A stretch of DNA of 64,000 bases from UBA288 sp964461885 (GCA_964461885.1 CAYWVY010000003.1:21092-85091), one strand, 5' to 3'. Positions 16,985 through 25,599 are shown, numbered from the stretch's first letter. Numbers and translations are program-made. The notes: generated from the letters alone by a model not told the origin.

Positions 16985-18286
16985 ATGGCCGGACTCTTCG
17001 AGGCTGCGGTCATCGGCCTCCTGATCCTCGCCAACGGCCTCTTCTCCATGTCCGAGTTCGCGATCGTCTCGGCCCGCCGCCACCGTCTTCTGAGCCTCGC
17101 CGAGAATGGTGACGCCCAGGCCGGCACGGCCCTCAAGCTCGCGGCCGAACCGAACCGGTTCCTCTCAACGGTCCAGATCGGGATCACCGTGATCGGCGTC
17201 CTCTCGGGAGCGTACGGCGGGGCCGTCTTCGCCACGGCCCTTGCCGGGTTCGTTGGGCGCGTCCCGCTCCTTGCGCCGTACGCATCCACGATCGCATTTG
17301 CCCTGGTCGTGCTGCTGATCACGTATCTGACCCTCGTCATCGGCGAGATCGTGCCGAAACGGCTCGCACTCGCGAACCCCGAGCCGATAGCGCTCCGCGT
17401 CGCGCGGCCCATGCAGATCCTCTCGGTCATCTCGACCCCGGCTGTCGCGCTCCTCTCGGCCTCGACCGAGCTCGTGCTCCGCCTGGTTGGGGCGAAGGAG
17501 TCGTCCGAGCCGGCGGTGACCGAGGAGGAGGTCCGGATGATGCTCGTGGAGGGGACCAGCGCCGGGGTCTTCGACGAGGAGGAGCAGGAGGTCGTTGCAC
17601 GCGTCTTCCGCCTCTCAGACCGCCGCGTGGCCTCGCTCATGACTTCGCGCCGCGAGATCGTCGGAGTCGACCTCGAGGATCCACTCGAGGAGAACCTGGT
17701 GCGGATGCGCGAGGCGGGCCACTCCTATTTCCCAGTTTATCGGGACAGCCTCGACCAGGTCGAGGGCATGATCTCGATCCGGAGCCTCTGGGCGCAGACG
17801 CCCATCGGTGCCCAGCCCGATATCGAGGCTGCCATCTTCGAGCCACTCTACCTGCCCGAGTCCCTGCCGGCCCTGAAGGTGATGGAGCAGTTCCGCGAGG
17901 CCACGACCCACGTGGCCCTAGTGACCGATGAGTACGGCTCCATCGAGGGCCTGCTGACTCTTCACGACCTGCTGGAATCGATTGTCGGATCCCTGCCTGA
18001 TGACAATGACGAAGAGCCCGAGGCCGTGGAACGGCCCGACGGCTCCTGGCTCCTCGACGGGCTGATGCCCATCGACGAGTTCCGCGACCGTTTCGAGCTG
18101 CCCCCGCTCCCCGACGAGGACCGCGGCTACTACCAGACCCTCGGCGGCTTCGTGATGATGCACCTCGAGCGCACGCCGGTCACGGGCGACCGGTTCGACT
18201 GGGGCGGTAACGACTTCGAGGTCGTGGACATGGATGGCAACCGGGTCGATAAGGTGCTCTTCCGCCCGGTCGGCGCGGAGCCCTGA
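16985..18286 (+). CDS. CNNM/CorC-type transporter (hemolysin C family)
   Basis: 433 residues. An N-terminal DUF21/CNNM membrane domain (about 1-190) carries three or four helices and GEIVPKRLAL. Two CBS domains follow (about 205-335) with TSRREIVGVD and YGSIEGLLTL. The C-terminal CorC/HlyC domain (about 350-430) includes TLGGFVMMHL. The family is linked to divalent cation efflux, chiefly Mg and Co; direction and ion are inferred. Its stop overlaps the next ATG by one base (TGATG). Confidence 0.9.
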   Translation: MAGLFEAAVIGLLILANGLFSMSEFAIVSARRHRLLSLAENGDAQAGTALKLAAEPNRFLSTVQIGITVIGVLSGAYGGAVFATALAGFVGRVPLLAPYASTIAFALVVLLITYLTLVIGEIVPKRLALANPEPIALRVARPMQILSVISTPAVALLSASTELVLRLVGAKESSEPAVTEEEVRMMLVEGTSAGVFDEEEQEVVARVFRLSDRRVASLMTSRREIVGVDLEDPLEENLVRMREAGHSYFPVYRDSLDQVEGMISIRSLWAQTPIGAQPDIEAAIFEPLYLPESLPALKVMEQFREATTHVALVTDEYGSIEGLLTLHDLLESIVGSLPDDNDEEPEAVERPDGSWLLDGLMPIDEFRDRFELPPLPDEDRGYYQTLGGFVMMHLERTPVTGDRFDWGGNDFEVVDMDGNRVDKVLFRPVGAEP

Positions 18287-18723
18287 TGGAGTACGCGTCG
18301 GGCACGGTGGGCCGGGTCTTCCTGCTCCGGGTCGACCACGGCGAGGACCCGCTCGCTGCGATCGCGGCCGTGGCCGATAGGGAGGATGTCGGGACCGGGC
18401 TCGTGCTCCTGCTGGGCGCACTCGAGACAGGCCGGATGGTGGAGGGGCCCGAGACGCTCGCGCTCCCCCCGGTTCCGGTCGCGACCGCGTTCGCTGATGG
18501 ACGCGAGGTGCTCGGTATCGGGAATCTGGCTCGGGAGGAGGGCCGGCCCGTGGTCCATCTCCACGCCGCGACCGGCCGGGCCGGGACGACCGCGGTCGGC
18601 TGCCTGCGCGGGGACGCCCGGGTCTACGCGACGGCCGAGGTCGTGCTTTTCGAGCTCGCACTCGGGGCGGTGCGCCGGAGGGATCTCGCGACGGGGATCA
18701 GCCCGATCGCCTTTCGCCCGTGA
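18286..18723 (+). CDS. PPC-domain (DUF296) DNA-binding-like protein
   Basis: 145 residues. GRVFLLRVDHGEDPLAAI at the N-terminus and RPVVHLHAATGR in the centre match the plant and prokaryote conserved (PPC) fold, where the HLH residues bind a metal ion in archaeal and bacterial trimers. Translationally coupled to the CBS transporter (TGATG). Its 3' end overlaps the convergent membrane protein by 26 bases. Confidence 0.85.
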   Translation: MEYASGTVGRVFLLRVDHGEDPLAAIAAVADREDVGTGLVLLLGALETGRMVEGPETLALPPVPVATAFADGREVLGIGNLAREEGRPVVHLHAATGRAGTTAVGCLRGDARVYATAEVVLFELALGAVRRRDLATGISPIAFRP

Positions 18724-19156
18724 CGAGCCGGACGGACTCACCCACGAGCACGAGCAGGAAGACGGCTGCGTAGAAGATGACTGCGAGTGGTGCGAGAGCG
18801 AGGAAGACCCCGATACCGAAGAGCCGGTCGACCTCAAAGACGAGCTGGACCACGTACCAGGCGGTTGCGGCGGCCGCCACGGCCCGGAGGACCGGCCCGG
18901 GCAGGTTCGTCGGAAACGGGAGGCCGAGGGCGAGGTCGGCGAAGAGGTTGATCGCGGCCAGCACGACCACGACCCAGACGGTCGCGTTCAGGAACGCGAC
19001 GAGTCCGTGCCAGACTGAAGCGGGGTAGGCGTCCGCGAGCATGTTGAGCACGGCCAGCACGATCAGGTAGACGACCAGGCCCACGAGGTGCGAGAGTGGC
19101 CGATACCGGCGCTCCCGCTTGACGAACCGCCGGTCCCACCACTCCCCGGTTGTCAT
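18698..19156 (-). CDS. Small integral membrane protein
   Basis: 152 residues with four predicted membrane segments: about 23-42, 52-70, 85-105 and 118-142. The N-terminus MTTGEWWDRRFVKRERRY is basic and the tail RLVTGERRSG faces the same side. No family recognised. Its start overlaps the DUF2769 stop by four bases (ATGA), so the two are made together. Confidence 0.7.
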   Translation of the reverse strand: MTTGEWWDRRFVKRERRYRPLSHLVGLVVYLIVLAVLNMLADAYPASVWHGLVAFLNATVWVVVVLAAINLFADLALGLPFPTNLPGPVLRAVAAAATAWYVVQLVFEVDRLFGIGVFLALAPLAVIFYAAVFLLVLVGESVRLVTGERRSG

Positions 19157-19455
19157 GGCAGGGAGCGCTCGTACCGCCGCGCCGCCTCGGGCCCCTTGAG
19201 ACAGAAGTCCCTGTGCTCCAGGCCGAGCTCGCGATACACCGCGCAGTCCGGGCAGACGCAGCCCAGGTCCTCGGTCACGCAGCCGAAGGATCGGCCGATC
19301 AGGCAGTAGAGCCGCTCGCCGGCCCCCTCCGTGCAGTCGTTGTAGGTCGGGCACTCGGGGCAGCAGCACTCGGGCGCGAGGTCCTCGAGGGCGGCTCCAC
19401 GCGCCGCGTGGTGCAGCTCCCGGTACCCGGTCATGAAGGTCTCGAACCGGTCCAT
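19153..19455 (-). CDS. DUF2769 Cys-rich protein
   Basis: 100 residues with eleven or so cysteines, in CCCPECPTYNDC, ERLYCLIGRSFGC and CVCPDCAVY, the layout of the methanogen-associated DUF2769 family, probably a metal- or cluster-binding protein. An ATG at 19488 exists, but a TATA-like sequence at 19490-19496 places the transcript start near 19467, which favours the ATG at 19455. Operon with the membrane protein downstream. Function unknown. Confidence 0.8.
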   Translation of the reverse strand: MDRFETFMTGYRELHHAARGAALEDLAPECCCPECPTYNDCTEGAGERLYCLIGRSFGCVTEDLGCVCPDCAVYRELGLEHRDFCLKGPEAARRYERSLP

Positions 19456-19493
19456 TCGCAATCCCACGGCATGACTCTCGTCGACCATCTATA

Positions 19494-20405
19494 TCAGCCC
19501 TTCCTAATCCGCGCGGTGGTCCGGAAGTGGACCTTGGCCACCAGCTCGAGCGCGGCGATGCCGTACCGGTCAGCGACGGCCTGCCCCGCCCCCACCAGCG
19601 CCGGCGACGACCCACCCTTCGGGAGGTGGATCCCGACCTTCTCCGAGAGCTCGGCCAGTCCCGCGAGGAAACGGGCACGGGCCACGCACGAGGCGGCGGC
19701 GACCGCGATCCGCCCCTCGGCCCCGCACTCGGTCACAACCGGGACTCCCGGGCAGCAGGCCGTGAGGGTCGCGTCGATCCGGGCCGCGGCCGAGAACTGG
19801 TCCACGATCACGACCCCGACCGGGCCCTCTGCGACCAGCCGGCCGATGGCGGCGGCGTGGAGCTCGGCGAGCAGGTCGTTCAGGTTCCGGCCGCGGGCCG
19901 CGAGCGCCGTGTAGCGTTCGTTGTACACGGCCGGCATCAGCACCTCGACCGCGGTCGCGCACTCTTCCCGGATCGTCGCCGCGAGCCGGGCCACCTCGTC
20001 GTCGGGGACCGATTTCGAGTCGCGGACGCCCCTCGCCGCGAGTCCGGCCGCCTCGAACTCGTTGACCCGGACCGCGGCCGCCACGAGCGGGCCGAAGTAG
20101 TCCCCCTTGCCCGACTCGTCCGCGCCCACCTGGGGCCAGAGCCGGAGCACGGGCTCGGCCGCCTCGCCCGCGGCGTCGGCCGCGAGCCCCTGGAGCCGGA
20201 GGCGGACGGCCGGGTCGCGGAGCTGCGAGGCGTCGACCGTGACCGACCCGTCCTTCCGGGCGTAGAGCCGGACCACGCCCGCGTTCCCGACCCGGAACTG
20301 GAGCCCGCGGTCGATCGGCCGGGGCTCGGAGGAGGAGAGGCCGTGGCCAGCGAGCCGACGGCGGAGCTCGTCCGCACGCCCCTCGAGATCCGCCGGGCCG
20401 ATCAT
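19494..20405 (-). CDS. rnhC: Ribonuclease HIII
   Basis: 303 residues. The N-terminal TBP-like substrate-binding domain spans about 1-90. The catalytic domain follows with VGADESGKGDYFGPLVAA (first Asp and Glu), GVRDSKS and VVIVDQF, as in RNase HIII rather than HII (which has GIDEAGRG and no N-terminal extension). It removes RNA from RNA-DNA hybrids. A TATA element at 20429-20437 lies about 25 bases upstream of the ATG at 20405, indicating a leaderless transcript. Most archaea carry RNase HII instead. Confidence 0.88.
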   Translation of the reverse strand: MIGPADLEGRADELRRRLAGHGLSSSEPRPIDRGLQFRVGNAGVVRLYARKDGSVTVDASQLRDPAVRLRLQGLAADAAGEAAEPVLRLWPQVGADESGKGDYFGPLVAAAVRVNEFEAAGLAARGVRDSKSVPDDEVARLAATIREECATAVEVLMPAVYNERYTALAARGRNLNDLLAELHAAAIGRLVAEGPVGVVIVDQFSAAARIDATLTACCPGVPVVTECGAEGRIAVAAASCVARARFLAGLAELSEKVGIHLPKGGSSPALVGAGQAVADRYGIAALELVAKVHFRTTARIRKG

Positions 20406-20505
20406 CAGCACGGGTAGGGCGTCGTGAGGGATAAAGGCGGGGCGCGCGCCGCGGTCCCCATCGCCCCTTCACGCGCGCCCGTCGGAACTCCATGGCAAGA
20501 GTCAT

Positions 20506-20527
20506 CATATAAGCACTTTGTAATCGA
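20506..20527 (+). promoter_or_regulatory. Promoter of DUF4013 gene 1
   Basis: TATA box catataagc at 20506-20514, followed by actttgtaatcga at 20515-20527. The same layout recurs before gene 2. Transcription would start near 20535, leaving a leader of about 15 bases with AGAGGTGA ahead of the ATG at 20552. Confidence 0.6.
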
Positions 20528-20551
20528 GCGTACTCAGAGGTGACTCTCTCA

Positions 20552-21211
20552 ATGGACTTCGGCACGATGCTCGGGGACTCGCTCGAGTACACGAAAGAGG
20601 GATTGATGGGGAAGTGGGTCAAGTGGCTCATCCTCATCGTTGTCAGCATCATCCCGATCGTGAACTTCATCATCTTCGGCTACATGATGGAGATCTTCCG
20701 CGGCCCCCGGGCGGCACCCGATCTCGACGATTACGGCCGGCTCTTCATCGACGGGCTCAAACTCTTCGTCGTCGGCCTGATCTACGCGATCCCGCTCTTC
20801 ATCGTCTACGCGCTCATCCTCGGTGCCTCATTCACGCTGACGGGTTCGGGCTCGGATACGGCCGCGACAGCCGGGTTCGGGACGATGATGATCGGCTTCC
20901 TGATCGTCTTCGTTCTCGGTATCGTGATCGCGCTCTTCGAGGTGATCGGAGCCATCCGGCTCGCGCGGACGGACTCGATCGGCGAGGCGTTCAACATCTC
21001 CGCGATCCTCGCGCACATCGGCCGGATCGGCTGGGGCCCGTATATCACGGCGCTCGTCGTGGTGCTCGTTGCCATTGTGGTCGTCGAGGTCGTGCTCTCC
21101 ATCATACCGATCCTGGGCTGGCTCCTGCTCCTGGTTCTGATGCCGGCCTTCTACATCTTCGGGGCACGGTACGTCACGCTGCTCTACAACAGTGTGCCTG
21201 CGCCGGCCTGA
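20552..21211 (+). CDS. DUF4013 family membrane protein, tandem copy 1
   Basis: 219 residues. MDFGTMLGDSLEYTKEGLMG begins the amphipathic DUF4013 N-terminus, followed by five or six membrane helices and the conserved block EAFNISAILAHIGRIGWGPY. It ends in YVTLLYNSVPAPA. The start at 20552 aligns with both paralogs; the in-frame ATG-like start at 20540 is inside the ribosome-binding region. DUF4013 proteins are widespread in methanogens, often adjacent in sets. Function unknown. Confidence 0.88.
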   Translation: MDFGTMLGDSLEYTKEGLMGKWVKWLILIVVSIIPIVNFIIFGYMMEIFRGPRAAPDLDDYGRLFIDGLKLFVVGLIYAIPLFIVYALILGASFTLTGSGSDTAATAGFGTMMIGFLIVFVLGIVIALFEVIGAIRLARTDSIGEAFNISAILAHIGRIGWGPYITALVVVLVAIVVVEVVLSIIPILGWLLLLVLMPAFYIFGARYVTLLYNSVPAPA

Positions 21212-21239
21212 ACCTCACTTTTCGCTGGCATCAATACTC

Positions 21240-21260
21240 GTATAAATACTTTGTAGTCGA
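21240..21260 (+). promoter_or_regulatory. Promoter of DUF4013 gene 2
   Basis: TATA box gtataaatac at 21240-21249, overlapping actttgtagtcga at 21248-21260, which differs at a single base from the motif before gene 1. This suggests that promoter and gene were duplicated together. Confidence 0.6.
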
Positions 21261-21283
21261 TTATCTGGTGAGGATACTCTGCA

Positions 21284-21934
21284 ATGGATATCGGTACCAT
21301 GCTCGGCGACTCCTTCGAGTACACGAAGGAGGCGCTCGTCGACAAGTGGATGCGCTGGCTGATCCTGCTCATCGGCACGATTGTCTTTCCCATCATTCTC
21401 GGATACACCCTCAGGGTCTACCGCGGCGAGAGAACGCCGCCCGATCCCCAGGACTGGGTCGCCGTCTTCATCGACGGGATCAAGCTCTTCATTGTCGAGC
21501 TGATCTGGGCGATCCCGGTCATCATCGTCGGGCTTCTCTTCTTCGGTGGAGCCTTCGCGATGATGGCGTCGGGCTCGGACGCGGCAGCGGCAGCGGGCGT
21601 AGGCACCATGCTGATCGGGATTCCGATCCTGCTCATCGTGACGCTTGTCGTCGCGCTCTTCGCCGCCATGGGAGCGGTCCGGTTCGCGCGGACTGACTCG
21701 TTCGGCGAGGCGTTCAACATCAGGGCGATCCTCGCGCACATCGGTCGGATCGGCTGGGGCACCTACATCATCGCCCTGGTCGTGCTGATGGCCATCTTCA
21801 TCGTCATCTCGGGCGTCCTCGGGATCATCCCGTTCATCGGCTGGATCATCTCGATCGTGATCGGCCCGGCGCTCTCGATCTTCGGAGCCCGGTACGTGAC
21901 CCTGATCTACGACAGCGCCCCGGCGCCGGCCTGA
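21284..21934 (+). CDS. DUF4013 family membrane protein, tandem copy 2
   Basis: 216 residues, beginning MDIGTMLGDSFEYTKEALVD. It shares WMRWLILLIGTI, PPDPQDWVAVFIDGIKL and EAFNIRAILAHIGRIGW with copy 3 more closely than with copy 1. Multiple membrane helices are evident, with no charged catalytic motif. It has its own promoter and a T-tract terminator, so it can be expressed independently of its neighbours. Confidence 0.88.
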   Translation: MDIGTMLGDSFEYTKEALVDKWMRWLILLIGTIVFPIILGYTLRVYRGERTPPDPQDWVAVFIDGIKLFIVELIWAIPVIIVGLLFFGGAFAMMASGSDAAAAAGVGTMLIGIPILLIVTLVVALFAAMGAVRFARTDSFGEAFNIRAILAHIGRIGWGTYIIALVVLMAIFIVISGVLGIIPFIGWIISIVIGPALSIFGARYVTLIYDSAPAPA

Positions 21935-21942
21935 TTCACCTC

Positions 21943-21949
21943 TTTTTTT
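21943..21949 (+). terminator. T-tract terminator after DUF4013 copy 2
   Basis: A run of seven T in a CTC-T7-CG context 9 bases after the stop codon, typical of archaeal termination. Confidence 0.55.
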
Positions 21950-22009
21950 CGTCACATTTCGTCATCCTGAAGTAGTCAGTCGTCGAGGATCTGCAGAGGT
22001 TACTCTGCA

Positions 22010-22693
22010 ATGGAAATCGGTGCTATGCTCAGCGACTCCTTCGAGTATACGAAGGGCGCGCTCGTCGGCAACTGGATGCGCTGGCTGATCCTGCTCATCG
22101 GAACGATCATCTTCCCCATCCTCCTCGGGTACACGCTCCTCGTCTACCGCGGCGAGCGGAGCCCGCCGGATCCGCAGGACTGGGTCGCGGTCTTCATCGA
22201 AGGGATCAAGCTATTGGTCGTGCAGCTGGTCTATGCGATCCCGGTCATCATCCTCTCGTTGGCCATCAACCTGGCGATCTTCATCCCGTTCAGCGTCGTC
22301 TTGGGCCCGGACGGGTCGATGGACGGCGGAGTTTCGGGGGCGGCCATGGGGCTCGCCCTCGTGCTGGGCCTGGTCCAGATCGTCCTCTCGATCGCGATCT
22401 CGCTGATCTCGCTGATCGCCTCGGTCCGGTTTGCCCGGACGGACGACTTCGGCGAGGCGTTCAACATCAGGGCGATCCTCGCGCACATCGGCCGGATCGG
22501 CTGGGGCTCCTACATCATCGCCCTGATCGTCCTCTACCTCACGTTCTTCGCGGTCGGCGTCGTGCTGATGATCCTGGGCGTGCTCACGCTCGGCCTCGGG
22601 TTCCTGCTCTTCTTCGCGCTCGCGCCGGCCTTCTCGATCTTCGTGGCCCGGTACGTGACCCTGATCTACGACAGCGCCCCGACGCCGGCCTGA
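22010..22693 (+). CDS. DUF4013 family membrane protein, tandem copy 3
   Basis: 227 residues, beginning MEIGAMLSDSFEYTKGALVG. The central hydrophobic region (about 75-150) is longer and more divergent than in copy 2, while both ends are nearly identical, including FARTDDFGEAFNIRAILAH. The leader gttactctgcaATG matches copy 2, but the upstream TATA is degraded (only aagtagtcagtcg remains). Confidence 0.87.
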   Translation: MEIGAMLSDSFEYTKGALVGNWMRWLILLIGTIIFPILLGYTLLVYRGERSPPDPQDWVAVFIEGIKLLVVQLVYAIPVIILSLAINLAIFIPFSVVLGPDGSMDGGVSGAAMGLALVLGLVQIVLSIAISLISLIASVRFARTDDFGEAFNIRAILAHIGRIGWGSYIIALIVLYLTFFAVGVVLMILGVLTLGLGFLLFFALAPAFSIFVARYVTLIYDSAPTPA

Positions 22694-22699
22694 TCTACC

Positions 22700-22705
22700 T
22701 TTTTT
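22700..22705 (+). terminator. T-tract terminator after DUF4013 copy 3
   Basis: Six consecutive T, 7 bases after the stop codon at 22691-22693, in the same context as the tract after copy 2. Confidence 0.5.
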
Positions 22706-22752
22706 CCTCCACCACAAGCCTGAATGCGGATCCGTGTCCACCTGATCCTGCA

Positions 22753-23436
22753 ATGACCGACGGAGATGCGTCCCTTCACGCCATCCGGCTGATCGCGGAG
22801 AACCGGAAAGGGGTGCTCCGCGACATCGCGGCGGTCGTGGCCGACCACGGCGCGAACATCCTGATGATACACCAGGAGACCTTCGAGACGGGCCCGCTCA
22901 CGGGCCGGGGCGAGCTCTACTTCGAGTACGAGGACGATACCGTCGACCACGGGCAGCTTATCGCCGACCTCTGCCGGGTGCCGTACGTGCTCTCCGCGAC
23001 CACGTGCGACCCGTTCTCGATGATCTACGGCTCGCGCGTGATCATCATCGGCGGCGGGGCGCAGGTCGCCCAGGTCGCGCTCGGTGCCGTGAACGAGGCC
23101 GACCGGCACAACATCCGCGGCGAGCGGATCTCGGTCGACACGATCCCGCTCGTGGGCGAGGAGAGCCTCGGGGTCGCGGTCGATGCCGTCGCCCGCCTGC
23201 CCCGGGCCTCGATCCTGGTGCTCGCGGGCTCGCTCATGGGCGGCGTCGTCTCGGAGGCGGTCGACCGGGTCCGCGAGGCCGGGATCCCCGTGATCGCACT
23301 GAACATGGCCGGCTCGGTCCCCGATCACGCGGATCTCGTCGTGACCGACCCGATCCAGGCGGGCGTCTTCGCCGTGATGCATGTCTCGAGCAAGGGCCGG
23401 TTCGACATCGAACGCGTCCGCGGGAGGCGGTTCTGA
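22753..23436 (+). CDS. ACT domain protein with DUF5612
   Basis: 227 residues. An ACT domain (about 8-85) begins with IRLIAENRKGVLRDIAAVV and probably binds an amino acid. The DUF5612 part that follows has MIYGSRVIIIGGGAQVAQVA and SILVLAGSLMGG. The family is largely restricted to methanogens and is thought to be regulatory; its target is not known. Its stop overlaps the ATG of the Sua5 gene (TGATG). Confidence 0.85.
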   Translation: MTDGDASLHAIRLIAENRKGVLRDIAAVVADHGANILMIHQETFETGPLTGRGELYFEYEDDTVDHGQLIADLCRVPYVLSATTCDPFSMIYGSRVIIIGGGAQVAQVALGAVNEADRHNIRGERISVDTIPLVGEESLGVAVDAVARLPRASILVLAGSLMGGVVSEAVDRVREAGIPVIALNMAGSVPDHADLVVTDPIQAGVFAVMHVSSKGRFDIERVRGRRF

Positions 23437-24008
23437 TGGACCAGATCGACCGGGCCGTCCAGGTCCTCAACCGGGACGGGCTCGTGGTCTACCCGACCGA
23501 GACCGTCTACGGTCTCGGCGCGGACGCCCTCTCGGACGAGGCGATCCGCTCGGTCTACGACTCAAAGCACCGCCCGTTCTCGGAACCAATCTCGATCGCG
23601 ATCGCCGACGTCGAGATGCTCGCCGTGGTCGCGCGCCTGAACCCGCTCGCCGAGGAGTTCGTCGACCGCTTCCTCCCCGGGCCGTTCACGGTCCTGGTCG
23701 AGGCCCGGCCGATCCTCCCCTCACAGCTCCACTGCGGGACCGGCCTTGTCGGGGTCCGGATCCCCTCCCACCCGATCGCGGCCGAGCTCCTGGCCCGCTT
23801 CGACGCCCCGATCACGGCGACCTCGGCGAACACCCACGGAGCCCCCGATCCCGCGACCGTCAACGACGTCCACTGCTACCGCGACTTCACCATCGACGCG
23901 GGCCGGCTGCCCGGCACACCCTCGACCGTGGTCGACCTGGTGAACCGGACCATCACCCGTCCGGGGGCCGGGGTCGAGGACGTGGTCGCGTTCCTCCGCG
24001 GACAATGA
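23436..24008 (+). CDS. Threonylcarbamoyl-AMP synthase (Sua5/YciO/YrdC family)
   Basis: 190 residues. Makes threonylcarbamoyl-AMP from Thr, bicarbonate and ATP for the t6A modification of tRNA. GLVVYPTETVYGLGADA, SKHRPFSEPISI, PITATSANTHGAPDP and the final STVVDL are family signatures. The C-terminal Sua5 domain is absent, so it is the short YrdC-type form. Lies in a three-gene coupled group (TGATG upstream, ATGA downstream). Confidence 0.92.
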   Translation: MDQIDRAVQVLNRDGLVVYPTETVYGLGADALSDEAIRSVYDSKHRPFSEPISIAIADVEMLAVVARLNPLAEEFVDRFLPGPFTVLVEARPILPSQLHCGTGLVGVRIPSHPIAAELLARFDAPITATSANTHGAPDPATVNDVHCYRDFTIDAGRLPGTPSTVVDLVNRTITRPGAGVEDVVAFLRGQ

Positions 24009-24937
24009 TCCTGCCCCTGCGCCTGCGCGACTTCGTCGAGGACGAAGACGGCTGGCTCTACGCGGTCGCCGCGTACGACAACGCGGACCAGGCCGGTTGC
24101 GTGCTCCGGTACGTCCCTGACTCCACGGGCGACCGGGTCCGCCGGGCTACGGGCGTCACCTACCGCAAGCTCGACTTTCCCGAGGCCTACGCCCGCGTGG
24201 CGGCCGAGAAGCCGGAGTACCTCGACCTGCTCCACCGGGTCCCTCTCGGCGAGATCGCCGCCGTTCACAAACCCGACGAGGTCTTCCCCTCCGTCCTCGC
24301 CCGGGACGAACGGGTCCGGCGGCTCGCGGACGCGCTCGGGCTCGCGCCCGGCACCGCCGGCTGCACGGGCTCGCTCCTCGTCGGCCTCGAGGGCCCGGGC
24401 TCGGACATCGACCTCGTGGTCTACGGCGCGGCTTTCGACCGGGCCCGCGCCCGCCTGCCGCACGCGATCCGCGAGGGGCTCGCGGACGACCTCTCCGAGG
24501 AGCTCTGGCGCCGGGTCTACGAGAAGCGGCAGCCCGAGCTCACGTACGGGGAATTCAGGCTGCACGAGGCCCGGAAGTGGAACCGGGGGCAGGTCGGCGG
24601 GACGTACTTCGACATCCTCTTCGCCCGCGACTACGACGCGATCGACTTCCGGCCCGTGCCGAAGGGCCCGGTCCTGGGGAAGGCACGGCTCGAGGCCACG
24701 GTCACGGACGCCACACTCGCGTACGACGTGCCCGCCGTGTACGGCCTCGACCACCCGGAGGTCTCCCGGATCCTCTCGTTTACGCACACCTACGCCGGGC
24801 AGGCGCTCGCGGGTGAAACGGTCGAGGCCGCGGGCGTCCTTGAAACGCACGGGGACGAGCAGTGGCTCGTGGTCGGGACGAGCCGCGAGCCGGTCGGCGA
24901 GTACATACGGTCGCGGACGCTCGTCGAGTCCGCCTAG
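24005..24937 (+). CDS. Predicted nucleotidyltransferase (COG1665-like)
   Basis: 310 residues. A polymerase-beta-type nucleotidyltransferase core is seen in TGSLLVGLEGPGSDIDLVVYG (about 118-140), giving the GS and DxD residues. An archaeal N-terminal domain (WLYAVAAYDN) precedes it and a beta-rich C-terminal part follows. The family occurs across methanogens next to translation genes, but the substrate is not known. Its start overlaps sua5 by four bases and its end overlaps the convergent Cas4-like gene by four. Confidence 0.78.
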   Translation: MILPLRLRDFVEDEDGWLYAVAAYDNADQAGCVLRYVPDSTGDRVRRATGVTYRKLDFPEAYARVAAEKPEYLDLLHRVPLGEIAAVHKPDEVFPSVLARDERVRRLADALGLAPGTAGCTGSLLVGLEGPGSDIDLVVYGAAFDRARARLPHAIREGLADDLSEELWRRVYEKRQPELTYGEFRLHEARKWNRGQVGGTYFDILFARDYDAIDFRPVPKGPVLGKARLEATVTDATLAYDVPAVYGLDHPEVSRILSFTHTYAGQALAGETVEAAGVLETHGDEQWLVVGTSREPVGEYIRSRTLVESA

Positions 24938-25599
24938 AGGATCGCCGTGCCGCTTCGCGCCCCGCCTCCGCAGGTCTGCTCGTGAGGGCAGCGGTCGCAC
25001 GGCGCCTCCGGTGGCTTCGGCGGCACCCGCCCCTCCTGCACGCGCCGGGCCGCCGCGAGCGCCCGGAGCACGGCCCGCCGGTCCCGGGGCTGGGGGACAT
25101 ACCGCCGGAGGGCGCCCGAGGGGACGTAGAGAAGCGCGACCTCGTCGAGCGGCCGGCCCCGCTCCTCCTCGAGACAGAGCGCGTACGCGGCCGCGCGGAG
25201 CCGGTCGGCGCTCGTCACGCCGAAGGACGGGGCCGTGCTCGCCCGGACGACTGCGCAGGACGCGAGATCGGGCGCGACCCAGTCCACCTGGCCGACGAGG
25301 CCGAGCCTTTTGGACCGCACGGAACGATCGCGGAGCTCGAGCCGGGGCCAGCGATTCGCACGACAGGCCGCGACCCACTCGTCGAGCAGAACCCGGTCGG
25401 TTGGAGCGACCCCGGGCAGCACGGTGACGACCTCATCCCAGACCCGGCCTGCATCGAGGCCGGGGCCGAGGTGGACCGCGATCTGCTTCGCGATCGCGTA
25501 CCGCGCCGACTCGCGGGGCGGCCGCTGAAGATCGTGCCAGTACCGGAGCGGGCAGCGGTGCGCGGCGACCAGGCCTGAGACCGTGACCGGGTCGGTCAC
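24934..25599 (-). CDS. Cas4-like PD-(D/E)XK protein with Fe-S cysteines
   Basis: 221 residues. An N-terminal Cys (AAHRCPLRYWHD) and a C-terminal CDRCPHEQTC cluster provide the four ligands of a Cas4/AddB-type 4Fe-4S cluster. GLVGQVDWV supplies the motif II Asp and RLRAAAYALCL the later Q/A-helix. Where active enzymes have E-x-K, this protein reads VVRASTA, so catalysis is doubtful. No CRISPR array or other cas gene is present. It overlaps the ThDP enzyme stop by four bases, so it is translated from the same message. Confidence 0.65.
   Translation of the reverse strand: MTDPVTVSGLVAAHRCPLRYWHDLQRPPRESARYAIAKQIAVHLGPGLDAGRVWDEVVTVLPGVAPTDRVLLDEWVAACRANRWPRLELRDRSVRSKRLGLVGQVDWVAPDLASCAVVRASTAPSFGVTSADRLRAAAYALCLEEERGRPLDEVALLYVPSGALRRYVPQPRDRRAVLRALAAARRVQEGRVPPKPPEAPCDRCPHEQTCGGGARSGTAIL

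Noticed and set aside
24934..25599. Cas4-like protein as a sign of a CRISPR-Cas locus
   Set aside because: No repeat-spacer array and no other cas gene is present in the window; stand-alone Cas4-like proteins are common in archaea.
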